From the NCBI GenBank assembly GCA_023974075.1, contig JAMFTG010000697.1, forward strand, positions 16,001-80,000: a stretch of DNA of 64,000 nucleotides. Direction: 5' to 3'. Each line of letters starts with the position of its first letter. Within the stretch, counting starts at the first letter, position 1. The notes under the pieces were generated by a model. The model worked only from the letters and a program-made list of their open reading frames with translations, made no database searches and was not told where the DNA came from. The translations under genes and the position numbers were made by a program. Of the stretch, positions 55,760 to 64,000 are shown piece after piece. Source of the DNA: Chaenocephalus aceratus. Its lineage: Eukaryota; Chordata; Actinopteri; Perciformes; Channichthyidae.

Positions 55760-56158
55760 TGAGAGGACACAGGTACAGACGGAGAGAAGGAAGAAGGAAG
55801 ATGTCCCCATGAGAGGACACAGGTACAGACAGAGAGAAGGAAGAAGTAAGATGTCCCCATGAGAGGACACAGGTACAGACAGAGAGAAGGAAGAAGTAAG
55901 ATGTCCCCATGAGAGGACACAGGTACAGACAGAGAGAAGGAAGAAGTAAGATGTCCCCATGAGAGGACACAGGTACAGACAGAGAGAAGGAAGAAGTAAG
56001 ATGTCCCCATGAGAGGACACAGGTACAGACAGAGAGAAGGAAGAAGTAAGATGTCCCCATGAGAGGACACAGGGACAGACAGAGAGAAGGAAGAAGTAAG
56101 ATGTCCCCATGAGAGGACACAGGGACAGACAGAGAGAAGGAAGAAGTAAGATGTCCCC
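55760..56158. repeat. 50-bp minisatellite, eight copies
   Basis: CATGAGAGGACACAGGTACA then GACAGAGAGAAGGAAGAAGT and AAGATGTCCC. Nearly identical copies suggest recent expansion inside repeat D. Confidence 0.97.
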
Positions 56159-56389
56159 GACACACTAAGCCTATATCAGCTAAACTAGGGGCTGAATCTA
56201 ATCAGCCCTAACTATAAGCTTTATCTAAAAGGAAGGTCTTCAGCGCACTCTTAGAAACGGATAGGGTGTCTGCCGCCCGAACACAAACTGGAAGCTGATT
56301 CCACAAATGTGGAGCTTGATAAGAAAAGGCTCTGGCTCCCATTGAACTTTAGAGACTCTAGGAACAACCAACAACCCTGCATTCTGGGA

Positions 56390-56885
56390 ACGCAGTGCCC
56401 TTCCATTGATCAGATAACACGTGCTTTACCGCTGGAGAAAATTAACTTGGAAAAATATAATCGTGGACGTATTTTTCAAGCTCTGTGGTCGCCATTGTTT
56501 TCTTATTTGGAAAATATGTCTGAGATATGAGCAGAGATGGAATGGTGCATTCTGTGGCTATTCCTCCTGACGGCCGGACATACTAGTTGTGTTGTCTTTG
56601 TCGATGTATTGTATCATTAATTGCATAATTATTTGTTTGTTTTATTTTGATGTTTTATTATTTAATTTTTTCTGTTTTTTTTTTCTTGTTTTTTTTCCTT
56701 TTCCGTGTTCTGTTTATTTTCATGGCTCTGTTGTTTAAGTTATATTGTTAAGCTTTTTTTTTTGGTTCCGCCCGTGTGGGCATGTGCGGGGGGAGGGAGG
56801 GGCGAGTGTAGTGAGTGTGCTGTGATATTACAATATCAATGAAATGGCATCGATTACTGTACACTATAATGAAATTAAAAGACTT
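56390..56885 (+). mobile_element. LINE-1-like 3' end
   Basis: The plus frame reads ALPLEKINLEKYNRGRIFQA then LWSPLFSYLENM and stops, similar to the C-terminus of fish L1 ORF2 (EKxxF...WxPFLxFLE). Followed by a T-rich, G-rich 3' UTR and GAAATTAAAAGACTTG. Confidence 0.5.
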
Positions 56886-57671
56886 GTACACATATATCTA
56901 TATATATATATATATATCAGTAGCATCATGTTAGCCAATTGGCATTTCAAGGGTTAAATTCTGAAAATAAATTAATATTTGTTGGCAGTTCTGATGAAAC
57001 TGATCTTGGTTCAAAGATCTCACCCTTTGTTTTATAATTTAAATAATATGTTGTAAAGCGTTGTTTAAGGGAGGGGACATGTGGCGCTCTGAGGACACGG
57101 AGGAACGCTTCCTAAAAGAAGCACAAGCGGTTAAAAGACAACAGTTTATCGTCTGTTCAAATGATTCTGCGGAAAATATAAATATGCATCAAAATCCAAT
57201 GTCTGGTTTTTAATCATTTAATAAAAATAATAGATTTATTGTGTAGGCGCTTTGACAGGTGCTCGAAGTCTCTTTGCAGAGATAGTGAAAAGAAAAGAAC
57301 ACATAAATATAGTTGAAGTCAAATTAAAATCAAGCAACACAGAAACAATCACAGACTGAAGAGGTGAGTCCTTGTGAGCGCTTTGAGGTGGAGAGGAAGT
57401 CTCTGACGGGGTGTGGGAACCTACCAAGACACAGGATCATCCCTCCTTGCATTCAGTGCACAGAACATGTTAATGCTTCCATCCTGAGGAGTGAAGTAAG
57501 AAAAGACAAGATTCAGTGAAAATGATATTTATTTTGTATTTCTTGTCTTCTTTGTCCTCGAAGCACATGAGTTTAGAGACACGAGGCTTTGGACGCTTTC
57601 TCTGAGTCATTTGGTTTCTCGGAATGACTTTTCAGATTCAGGTCTCTCGCCCACGTTTCTTCTGGTTAAAG
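56886..57671. other. Intergenic, unassigned
   Basis: (TA)n at 56900-56918. No convincing exon on either strand. Confidence 0.5.
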
Positions 57672-58071
57672 CAGGGGTGTCAAACTCAAGGCCCGGGGGC
57701 CACATCCGGCCCGCGACTTCATTTTATGTGGCCCCGCAAGAGCTTGCAAAGAATGTAATACGTTTATTATACAGGTTACATGCCACTTTACAGAAGCACG
57801 TTGCCCATAAACTACATGTCCCACAATGCATCTCGCTTTGTGACATGCGCACTGAAGAGACTTGCAATTATTTGCTTTCAGACGTAGTTAATTACTAAGT
57901 CATTATCCTATCCGATAATAATCCAATTCAGAGGCAATAATGTAATATAACACATTATTTTATATATATTATATATTTATATATATGTATATTTATATAG
58001 TTACAACCGGCCCTTTGAGTGCAACCATAATGCTGATGTGGCCCGCGATGAAATTGAGTTTGACGCCCCTG
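57672..58071. mobile_element. Small hAT MITE, 400 bp
   Basis: Ends CAGGGGTGTCAAACTCAA and, inverted, CAGGGGCGTCAAACTCAA; flanks GGTTAAAG (57664-57671) and AGTTAAAG (58072-58079), a 7/8 match. A familiar fish repeat that inserts AAGGCCCGGGGGCCAC. Confidence 0.88.
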
Positions 58072-58079
58072 AGTTAAAG

Positions 58080-60176
58080 GTTCGCTGACGGAGAAGTGTG
58101 ATAAGTAAGGGATATGGTTCTTCTACCCATAATGCACATTATCCCGCTCGTCACACGGCCACGTTCTCAACAAAGCAACGACTGACGAATGACTCCCAAT
58201 ATTAATGAAATGCTTTTATAGATTTAGAACATATTTGTATTGATTTTAAATGACATGCATCCGCTAAGAAAAATAGTCCGTTGTTACCGTTTGACCTACG
58301 TAGCAACGGCAGGAAGTTCTTCGATTGCGTTTTTGAGGAGCTTTTTGATTACAGATTTGAAAACATCGCTGCTTGCTTTAAAAGTAGCACACTGCATGAT
58401 GTCAGACCGTGGAGAGCATCTAGATGTCCTGCCCTGATGCCAGAGGAACTGCACACTGAATATGTGTCGCCGTCTGATGTCTGGACCGCTGCGTAAAAAG
58501 GACCGCAGCTCCGTGTTGAAGGTTTCTGCCCCGGAGCTGATCAGCTAGTCTTTAAATAGTTTCAGCCCATAATGTGGTCCGTCTTCTTATCAATAATTTA
58601 CCTAATCAATTATCAATCAACCAATCAATCAACCAAACAAACAATCAACCAAACAACCAGCTTGAATATCGGGACATGTTTGCTCTGAAGCTCTTTGAGG
58701 ATCGTCAGGTAAAACAAGATGCAGTTTCCTGTGCAGCAATAGATTGACCGGACATCACTTTCACACGTTTTAATAAAACAAATATTCTTAAAGGGATTTT
58801 TTGCATTTACGTGACGCTTTAATTCAATGTAGATCGAAAAGGTGAATCGTGTCAAGAATAAATCTGGCGTTATATTCTGAAAGTTTGACTTTATTCTCAA
58901 AATGTTGGCTTTGAGTTTGGCTTTGAATCACTGCAGCAGAAAGTTCAGCAATAACATTGATAATTATTTAGAAAAAATAAGTTACATCAGATCACAAAAT
59001 CAAAACATTTTAAGAAAAAGGATTTAGCATTTCAGAATTAGGTGGAGGCAAGAAAAAGGTCAGAATATATGAAAGGAATTGTCATAATATTACAAAACGA
59101 AAAAGCAAGGAGTAAAATTTAGAGGAAATTGTCAAAATATTTAGAAGATAAAGATGAATTCATAATATTTTAAAATCAACGCTGGCTTTCTCTTTTAATA
59201 GAAACGTCATCCTCAAATAATTATGGCTTCATCCCCGAAATATTACAACTTTTTCCTCTAAATATTACTTTATCAAATATTGGTGTTTCCCCAAAAATGT
59301 CAGTTTTCAGCCAAAATAATTTCTTCTCAACATTTTTTAAACTTCACAAAATCCCAGAAGGTTTTGGAAAGGGTCCGAGCGGTCCGAGGAAAGTCCCGTG
59401 AGCAACATAAAGATTAAACTCCATGATTATATAATATATAATCCTGTTCCTTAAAGTGTCTGAAACTTTCTACATTTCATTGTTTTGCTAAAAAGAAAAT
59501 CCTGATTGTAGTTTCAAAACGATTTCCCGTGATCATCCTCGGGTCTGGGGCCACAGTTTGAGACCCGGTCTGTATTCCCTTCTCAGGGTCCATAAGGCAC
59601 TGTGCATCACTGCCGAGGTGCCGCTGAGCAAGGCACGTTCATATATATCAACAGTCTGTGAGAGAAATCCGACGAAAGCAAAGTCTTCATCTTCATCTTC
59701 GGGCGAACAGACCAACGTTTTATTTAAAGCTGGTCTTCGCTCCGTCAGAGCGCCGATGAGTCGACTCTCTGAGCGCCTGCGGGCCGCAGAGGGGGGCGCC
59801 TGCAGAAAGAGACCTGAGGTTACTTTAAACCTTCCTTTTCAAGAGACCTGGGGGTCCGAGCTTTGTTCTCCGAGGGCCACACATAGAAAAACATAAGAAG
59901 GGCTGGGCCGCTCACCAGAGGAGAGGGACATCGCCTCAGGAGTTTAGTTAGAAGTTAGAAAATCAATCAAATGTCGGCAAATTGTGCTTTATATTTCAAT
60001 TACATTTCAATTATATTTCAATTACATTTCAATTACATTTCAATGTGCTTTAAGAAAAACAGACTACTTAAAAATAAAAAATATATTTCCTGTTCTTTTG
60101 TCAAATAAACAAACTTGAAAATAAATAATTGTCCCAACGACTTCAAAGACCCCCGCACCTTTTGGGTCCGGCTGGA
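58080..60176. other. Intergenic or 3' UTR, unassigned
   Basis: 58240-58500 has overlapping short open frames without recognised similarity. 59980-60050 repeats TTTCAATTACA. The right part may be 3' UTR of the ADAM15-like gene. Confidence 0.35.
59719..59724 (-). promoter_or_regulatory. Candidate poly(A) signal AATAAA downstream of the ADAM15-like stop
   Basis: First clear AATAAA on the minus strand after the stop codon, about 450 bp downstream. Position is plausible; nothing else supports it. Confidence 0.25.
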
Positions 60177-60254
60177 TTAGCAGCTGCTCCGTGTCGGTTG
60201 GGCGGGGGGGGCGGCCAGACGAGGCTTCACAGGGACCAACGGTTTGAGAGGGAT
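60177..60254 (-). CDS. ADAM15-like terminal exon
   Basis: After acceptor CCTCTCCTCAG, phase 0, the frame reads IPLKPLVPVKPRLAAPPAQP then TRSSC and TAA. The proline- and basic-rich ending is comparable with the end of mammalian ADAM15. The boundary and frame come from phase with exon c. Confidence 0.45.
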   Translation of the reverse strand: MPLKPLVPVKPRLAAPPAQPTRSSC

Positions 60255-62298
60255 CTGAGGAGAGGATCATGGGTAATAACTTTGATTTGATTTATTTCGA
60301 ACGTGTAAAACAATAACACAAAAGATAATACTAATAATGAAATGAAGCAAGAGAATTATGATACTGTACGAACTTAAGCAGTATCAGATTGATAAACTAA
60401 AATATTATTGACTTACAAAGATATATAAACAGATGACTACAAATCCGAAAAGAAGTTGGAAGAAGTTGACACTGATTGCATCCCACCCGCTCTCCCAGAA
60501 ACTCAACAGGAACAGGTGCGTGTCACACGCCGGGGTAAATGTCCGATGCTCATTTCTGTTCCTGAAGGCCCCACACCTGTCTGATCCAATCACCTCACCT
60601 GAAACTCACCTGAACTAAATGTGCTTATCCTTATTCAGATAAATGATTCTTATGAAAGCTATTCAGTTCGGAAAAAATATTATTCAACGTTTTTTCTTCA
60701 GATTTCTTCCGAATTAAAATATTTGCATAATTGATCATATTTTTAAATATATAAAATGAAGAAGCTACATGCTAGCAGCTACATTGTAACAGTGTCATGC
60801 CAACAGCTACTTTTCAACAGCTACATGCTAACAGCTAAATTCTAGTAGCTGAATTCTAACAGCTCAATGTTAAAAGCTACAAACTCTCGGCTACATGCTA
60901 ACAGCTACATACTAGCAGCTACATTTTATTTTATTTATCCTTTATTTATCCAGGAATGTCCCATTGAGATACAAGATCTCTTCTTCCAGGGAGTCCTGAC
61001 CTCATGCTCATGCTAACAGCTACATACTAGCAGCTACATGCTAACAACTACATACTAGCAGCTACATGCTAACAACTACATTTAAGCGGCTTCATGCTAA
61101 CAACTACATGTTAACAGCTTCATGCTAACAACTACATTTAAGCGGCTTCATGCTAACAGCTACATTTAAGCGGCTGAGTTCCAACAGCTCTATGTTAGAA
61201 GCTACAAACTCTCGGCTACATGCTAACAGCTACATACTAGCAGCTACATGCTAACAACTACATACTAGCAGCTACATGCTAACAACTACATTTAAGCGGC
61301 TTCATACTAACAGCTACATTTAAGCGGCTGAGTTCCAACTTCTATGTTAGAAGCTACAAACTATCGGCTACGTGCTAACAGGTGTACCTGTGCAGGTGTG
61401 CCAGGGTCAGGGGGGAGGGGCTTGTTGGGTGGAGCTGGTCTTCCAAGCAGCTGGGGGTTAGTGGGGGGGGCATTCAGTACAAGAGAGGGTTAAACAGGAA
61501 CATCGTGCTCAGACATGTTTTTAGTGCTGCGTGCAGATAGAAACAGAGCAAAGGAGAGAATATGTACAAACATTATGCAGTCAAGTGAATGAATTCAGAC
61601 TGAAATCTGATGACTTCAAGATCAAGAAAATATATGGTAAATGACGTATTAATCATTAGTCTTTGCACTCAAAGCACTTCTACAAGTCAGCATTCACCCA
61701 CCGTTTAAATAAAATCATTAAACAACAAATAAGAATTTGCAGCTTTCAAATGATGATTGAAATGTCACCATTATAAATGCAGCTTCAAACTCTTCAGTAG
61801 AAGAAGACTGTATTAAACTGTGCAGGAACTGTACAGGTGAGTGTACCTGAGCGGGGGGGTCGCAGGGCAGAGGCTTGCTGGGGGGGGCAGGTCGCTGGTT
61901 AGCAGGTTAAAGCAGAAAGAAAAGTTACAGAGCAGCAGGGTCAGAAATGAGAGACGATAAAACATTTTCTCTGATCGTGATTTAACTCGGATGCTAGCAC
62001 AAACGTTAGCACAGAGATGCTAACATACAGAGACGTTAGCACAGAGATGCTAACATACACAGACGTTAGCACAGAGATGCTAACATACAGAGACGTTAGC
62101 ACAGAGATGCTAACATACAGAGACGTTAGCACAGAGATGCTAACATACAGAGACGTTAGCACAGAGATGCTAACATACAGAGACGTTAGCACAGAGACGT
62201 TAGCATAGAGACATTAGCACCTGGTTACCTGTGGGGGAGGGTTTAGGGTGGGGTCGGGGGGGGAGGGGCTTAGTGGGAGCAGTAGGTCGGTCATGAAC
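60177..62298 (-). CDS. adam15: ADAM15-like proline-rich cytoplasmic tail, 3' end of a gene entering from the right
   Basis: Four small exons on the minus strand: 62298-62229, 61894-61847, 61450-61388, 60254-60177. Each of the first three encodes a version of RPxPPxKPLPxDP: RPTAPTKPLPP, RPAPPSKPLPCDPPAQ and RPAPPNKPLPPDPGTPAQ. The last reads IPLKPLVPVKPRLAAPP and stops. Such serial SH3-binding exons, with KPLPxDP motifs, are characteristic of ADAM15 (also ADAM19) tails, where they are alternatively spliced. Protease and disintegrin exons are not in the window. The last three exons agree in phase; the first is one base too long. The call rests on short low-complexity motifs. Confidence 0.5.
60765..61375. 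repeat. GCTAACAGCTACAT degenerate array
   Basis: Tandem and duplicated ATGCTAACAGCTACATACTA modules with a 60-bp block (TTTAAGCGGCTTCATGCTAA) duplicated; ATTTTATTTATCCTTTATTT at 60935 marks an inserted LINE-like tail. Lies in the last intron of the ADAM15-like gene. Confidence 0.85.
61388..61450 (-). CDS. ADAM15-like tail exon c (63 bp)
   Basis: Phase 0-0 exon reading LLGRPAPPNKPLPPDPGTPA then Q. Acceptor CACTAACCCCCAG, donor ACAG then GTACAC. It has the same core as exon b, so these exons probably arose by exon duplication. Confidence 0.5.
61847..61894 (-). CDS. ADAM15-like tail exon b (48 bp)
   Basis: Phase 0-0 exon reading RPAPPSKPLPCDPPAQ. The acceptor CCTGCTAACCAG contains a near-ideal branch-like CTAAC; the donor is TCAG then GTACAC. 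The motif is a polyproline SH3 ligand. Confidence 0.5.
61988..62215. repeat. 30-bp minisatellite, about seven copies
   Basis: ACGTTAGCACAGAGATGCTA then ACATACAGAG. Lies between tail exons a and b, ending 14 bp from the exon a donor. Confidence 0.95.
62229..62298 (-). CDS. ADAM15-like tail exon a (70 bp, apparent one-base excess)
   Basis: Acceptor TGTTTCATCAG, donor CACAG then GTAACC. It reads VHDRPTAPTKPLPP and then, after a run of eight C on the coding strand, RPHPKPSPT ending in phase 1, which does not fit the phase-0 exon that follows. With seven C it would read KPLPPDP and end in phase 0, as in the sister exons. This may be a homopolymer sequencing error, a real indel, or an exon skipped by splicing. 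Confidence 0.5.
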
Positions 62299-62399
62299 CT
62301 GATGAAACAGGAAACAGGAAGCAGAGAAACAGCTAACACATGCGCAGCAGAAGGTCAAAGGTCAGACCAGCAGCTTGTTGACGTCAGAAACCTCTGCAG

Positions 62400-64000
62400 C
62401 GTGATACTTGAGTAAAAGTAGAAGTACTCAGATCTTGTACTTGAGTAAAAGTAGAAGTACCAGAGTGTAGGAATACTCTGTTTCAGTAAAAGTCCTGCAT
62501 TCAAAATGTCCCTCAAGTGAAAGTAGAAAGTATTCTCATCTAAATATAGTGAGAGACAGTGAAAGTAGTCGTTGTGCAGATTGGTCCATTTCAGAATAAT
62601 ATATATATATGTTTTATAATGATTGATCATGAAAGTGTTCTCAGAGCTGGTGAAGGTGCAGCTAGTCTGAAGTACTTTGGAGACTGCAGGGTAGCTGGTG
62701 GAGGTGCAGCTAGTCTGAAGTACTTTGGAGACTGCAGGGTAGCTGGGAGGAGGTGCAGCTAGTCTGAAGTACTTTGTAGACTGCAGGGTAGCTGGTGGAG
62801 GTGCAGCTAGTCTGAAGTACTTTGTAGACTGCAGGGTAGCTGGTGAAGGTGCAGCTAGTCTGAAGTACTTTGTAGACTGCAGGGTAGCTGGTGAAGGAGC
62901 AGCTAGTCTGAAGTACTTTGTAGACTGCAGGGTAGCTGGTGAAGGAGCAGCTAGTCTGAAGTACTTTGTAGACTGCAGGGTAGCTGGTGAAGGAGCAGCT
63001 AGTCTGAAGTACTTTGTAGACTGCAGGGTAGCTGGTGAAGGAGCAGCTAGTCTGAAGTACTTTGTAGACTGCAGGGTAGCTGGTGAAGGTGCAGCTAGTC
63101 TGAAGTACTTTGTAGACTGCAGGGGTAGCTGGTGAAGGTGCAGCTAGTCTGAAGTACTTTGTAGACTGCAGGGTAGCTGGTGAAGGATGCAGCTAGTCTG
63201 AAGTACTTTGTAGACTGCAGGGTAGCTGGTGAAGGAGCAGCTAGTCTGAAGTACTTTGTAGACTGCAGGGTAGCTGGTGAAGGAGCAGCTAGTCTGAAGT
63301 ACTTTGTAGACTGCAGGGTAGCTGGTGAAGGAGCAGCTAGTCTGAAGTACTTTGTAGACTGCAGGGTAGCTGGTGAAGGTGCAGCTAGTCTGAAGTACTT
63401 TGTAGACTGCAGGGTAGCTGGTGAAGGTGCAGCTAGTCTGAAGTACTTTGTAGACTGCAGGGTAGCTGGTGAAGGAGCAGCTAGTCTGAAGTACTTTGTA
63501 GACTGCAGGGTAGCTGGTGAAGGAGCAGCTAGTCTGAAGTACTTTGTAGACTGCAGGGTAGCTGGTGGAGGTGCAGCTAGTCTGAAGTACTTTGTAGACT
63601 GCAGGGTAGCTGGTGGAGGTGCAGCTAGTCTGAAGTACTTTGTAGACTGCAGGGTAGCTGGTGGAGGTGCAGCTAGTCTGAAGTACTTTGTAGACTGCAG
63701 GGTAGCTGGTGAGGTGCAGCTAGTCTGAAGTACTTTGTAGACTGCAGGGTAGCTGGTGGAGGTGCAGCTAGTCTGAAGTACTTTGTAGACTGCAGGGTAG
63801 CTGGTGAAGGTGCAGCTAGTCTGAAGTACTTTGTAGACTGCAGGGTAGCTGGTGGAGGTGCAGCTAGTCTGAAGTACTTTGTAGACTGCAGGTGGAACTA
63901 AAGTCTGATTTAACACTTGATATATTTCACATCATTCATCTGTGAAGTAACTAAAGGTATTAATACATGCAGTGGAGTAGAAGTACACCATGTACCTCTG
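62400..64000. repeat. Dispersed repeat Y with 48-bp array, about 26 copies
   Basis: Arm 62405-62650 (AGTAAAAGTAGAAGTACTCA), array 62655-63893 (GGTGAAGGAGCAGCTAGTCT, GAAGTACTTTGTAGACTGCA, GGGTAGCT), arm 63893-64000 (AACTAAAGTCTGATTTAACA). The unit is 16 codons, so frames remain open for 273 codons on the minus strand. Array-free relative at 2680-2830. Confidence 0.95.

Larger units (their letters stand above)
54816..56365 (+). repeat. Dispersed repeat D carrying two minisatellites
   Basis: Starts (AATC)n then TATTTATAGCCCAATAACAC; continues past a 15-bp array into CCTCTCCAGGACGGACAGAC, CTCCGGATCCCGGCGTA, a 50-bp array, and GGAAGCTGATTCCACAAATG. These landmarks are common in percomorph fish genomes. 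The first 360 bp of the window are from the same family. No conserved protein. Confidence 0.75.

Noticed and set aside
54904..56163. 419-codon frame ending in LRTEG repeats
   Set aside because: It joins a 15-bp and a 50-bp minisatellite inside a dispersed repeat; no conserved domain.
58240..58496. Overlapping frames of 65 and 71 codons
   Set aside because: Two frames of one strand are open by chance; no domain or splice signal supports either.
59533..59896. Possible extra exon of the ADAM15-like gene
   Set aside because: The frames contain no proline-rich or conserved motif and lie after a good stop codon; more likely 3' UTR or intergenic.
63095..63916. 273-codon frame with repeated QSTKYFRLAAPSPATL
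   Set aside because: The unit is exactly 48 bp, so the frame persists; the opposite strand is equally open.

Overview
The window is vertebrate nuclear DNA, most likely from a ray-finned (percomorph-type) fish. Evidence: compact intron-rich gene structure, fish-type LINE 3' tails (AATAAAGTA followed by TATCTTATC), several hAT elements with 8-bp target-site duplications, hyper-expanded minisatellites, and no bacterial-type genes. Species cannot be named from sequence alone.

Gene content is low. The central gene, minus strand 52678 down to 13842, is a complete class-4 semaphorin. I assembled 16 coding exons from splice sites and reading phase. All junction phases agree, the coding sequence sums to 2337 bp (778 residues plus stop), and the domain order is signal peptide, sema, PSI, Ig-like, acidic juxtamembrane stalk, one transmembrane helix, short cytoplasmic tail. 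At the right edge, minus strand 62298 to 60177, four small exons encode a proline-rich tail (repeated RPxPPxKPLPxDP) ending in a stop; this resembles the cytoplasmic tail of an ADAM15-type metalloprotease whose main body would lie beyond 64000. In human both SEMA4A and ADAM15 lie in chromosome band 1q21-q22, so the pairing is plausible but not proven.

Layout: 1-13800 is intergenic and transposon-rich (minisatellite 970-1990, LINE fragment, hAT elements at 4626-6647 and 8232-9499, a GC-rich inverted-repeat element at 10602-11305, two copies of a MITE family, and a GGGGACACAC array that grew from the second copy). 13800-52680 is the semaphorin; most large introns hold one or more private minisatellites (37, 35, 56, 18, 33, 20, 55, 57 and 77 bp units). 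52700-60170 is intergenic: a LINE split by a hAT, a dispersed repeat carrying two internal minisatellites, a LINE-1-like 3' end and a small hAT. 60177-62300 holds the ADAM15-like tail exons; 62400-64000 is a dispersed repeat swollen by a 48-bp minisatellite.

The most interesting theme is how the minisatellites arose. One was seeded from the edge of coding exon 4 and so lays down about 30 tandem copies of its 3' splice site. One sits inside coding exon 15 as an 8-residue repeat. The same 37-bp array occurs in introns 1 and 11 in one orientation and in intron 15 in the other, so the pre-mRNA can form very long double-stranded stems around exons 2-15 or 12-15. Others grew inside transposon copies. 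Long open frames over the tandem arrays are artefacts of unit lengths divisible by three.
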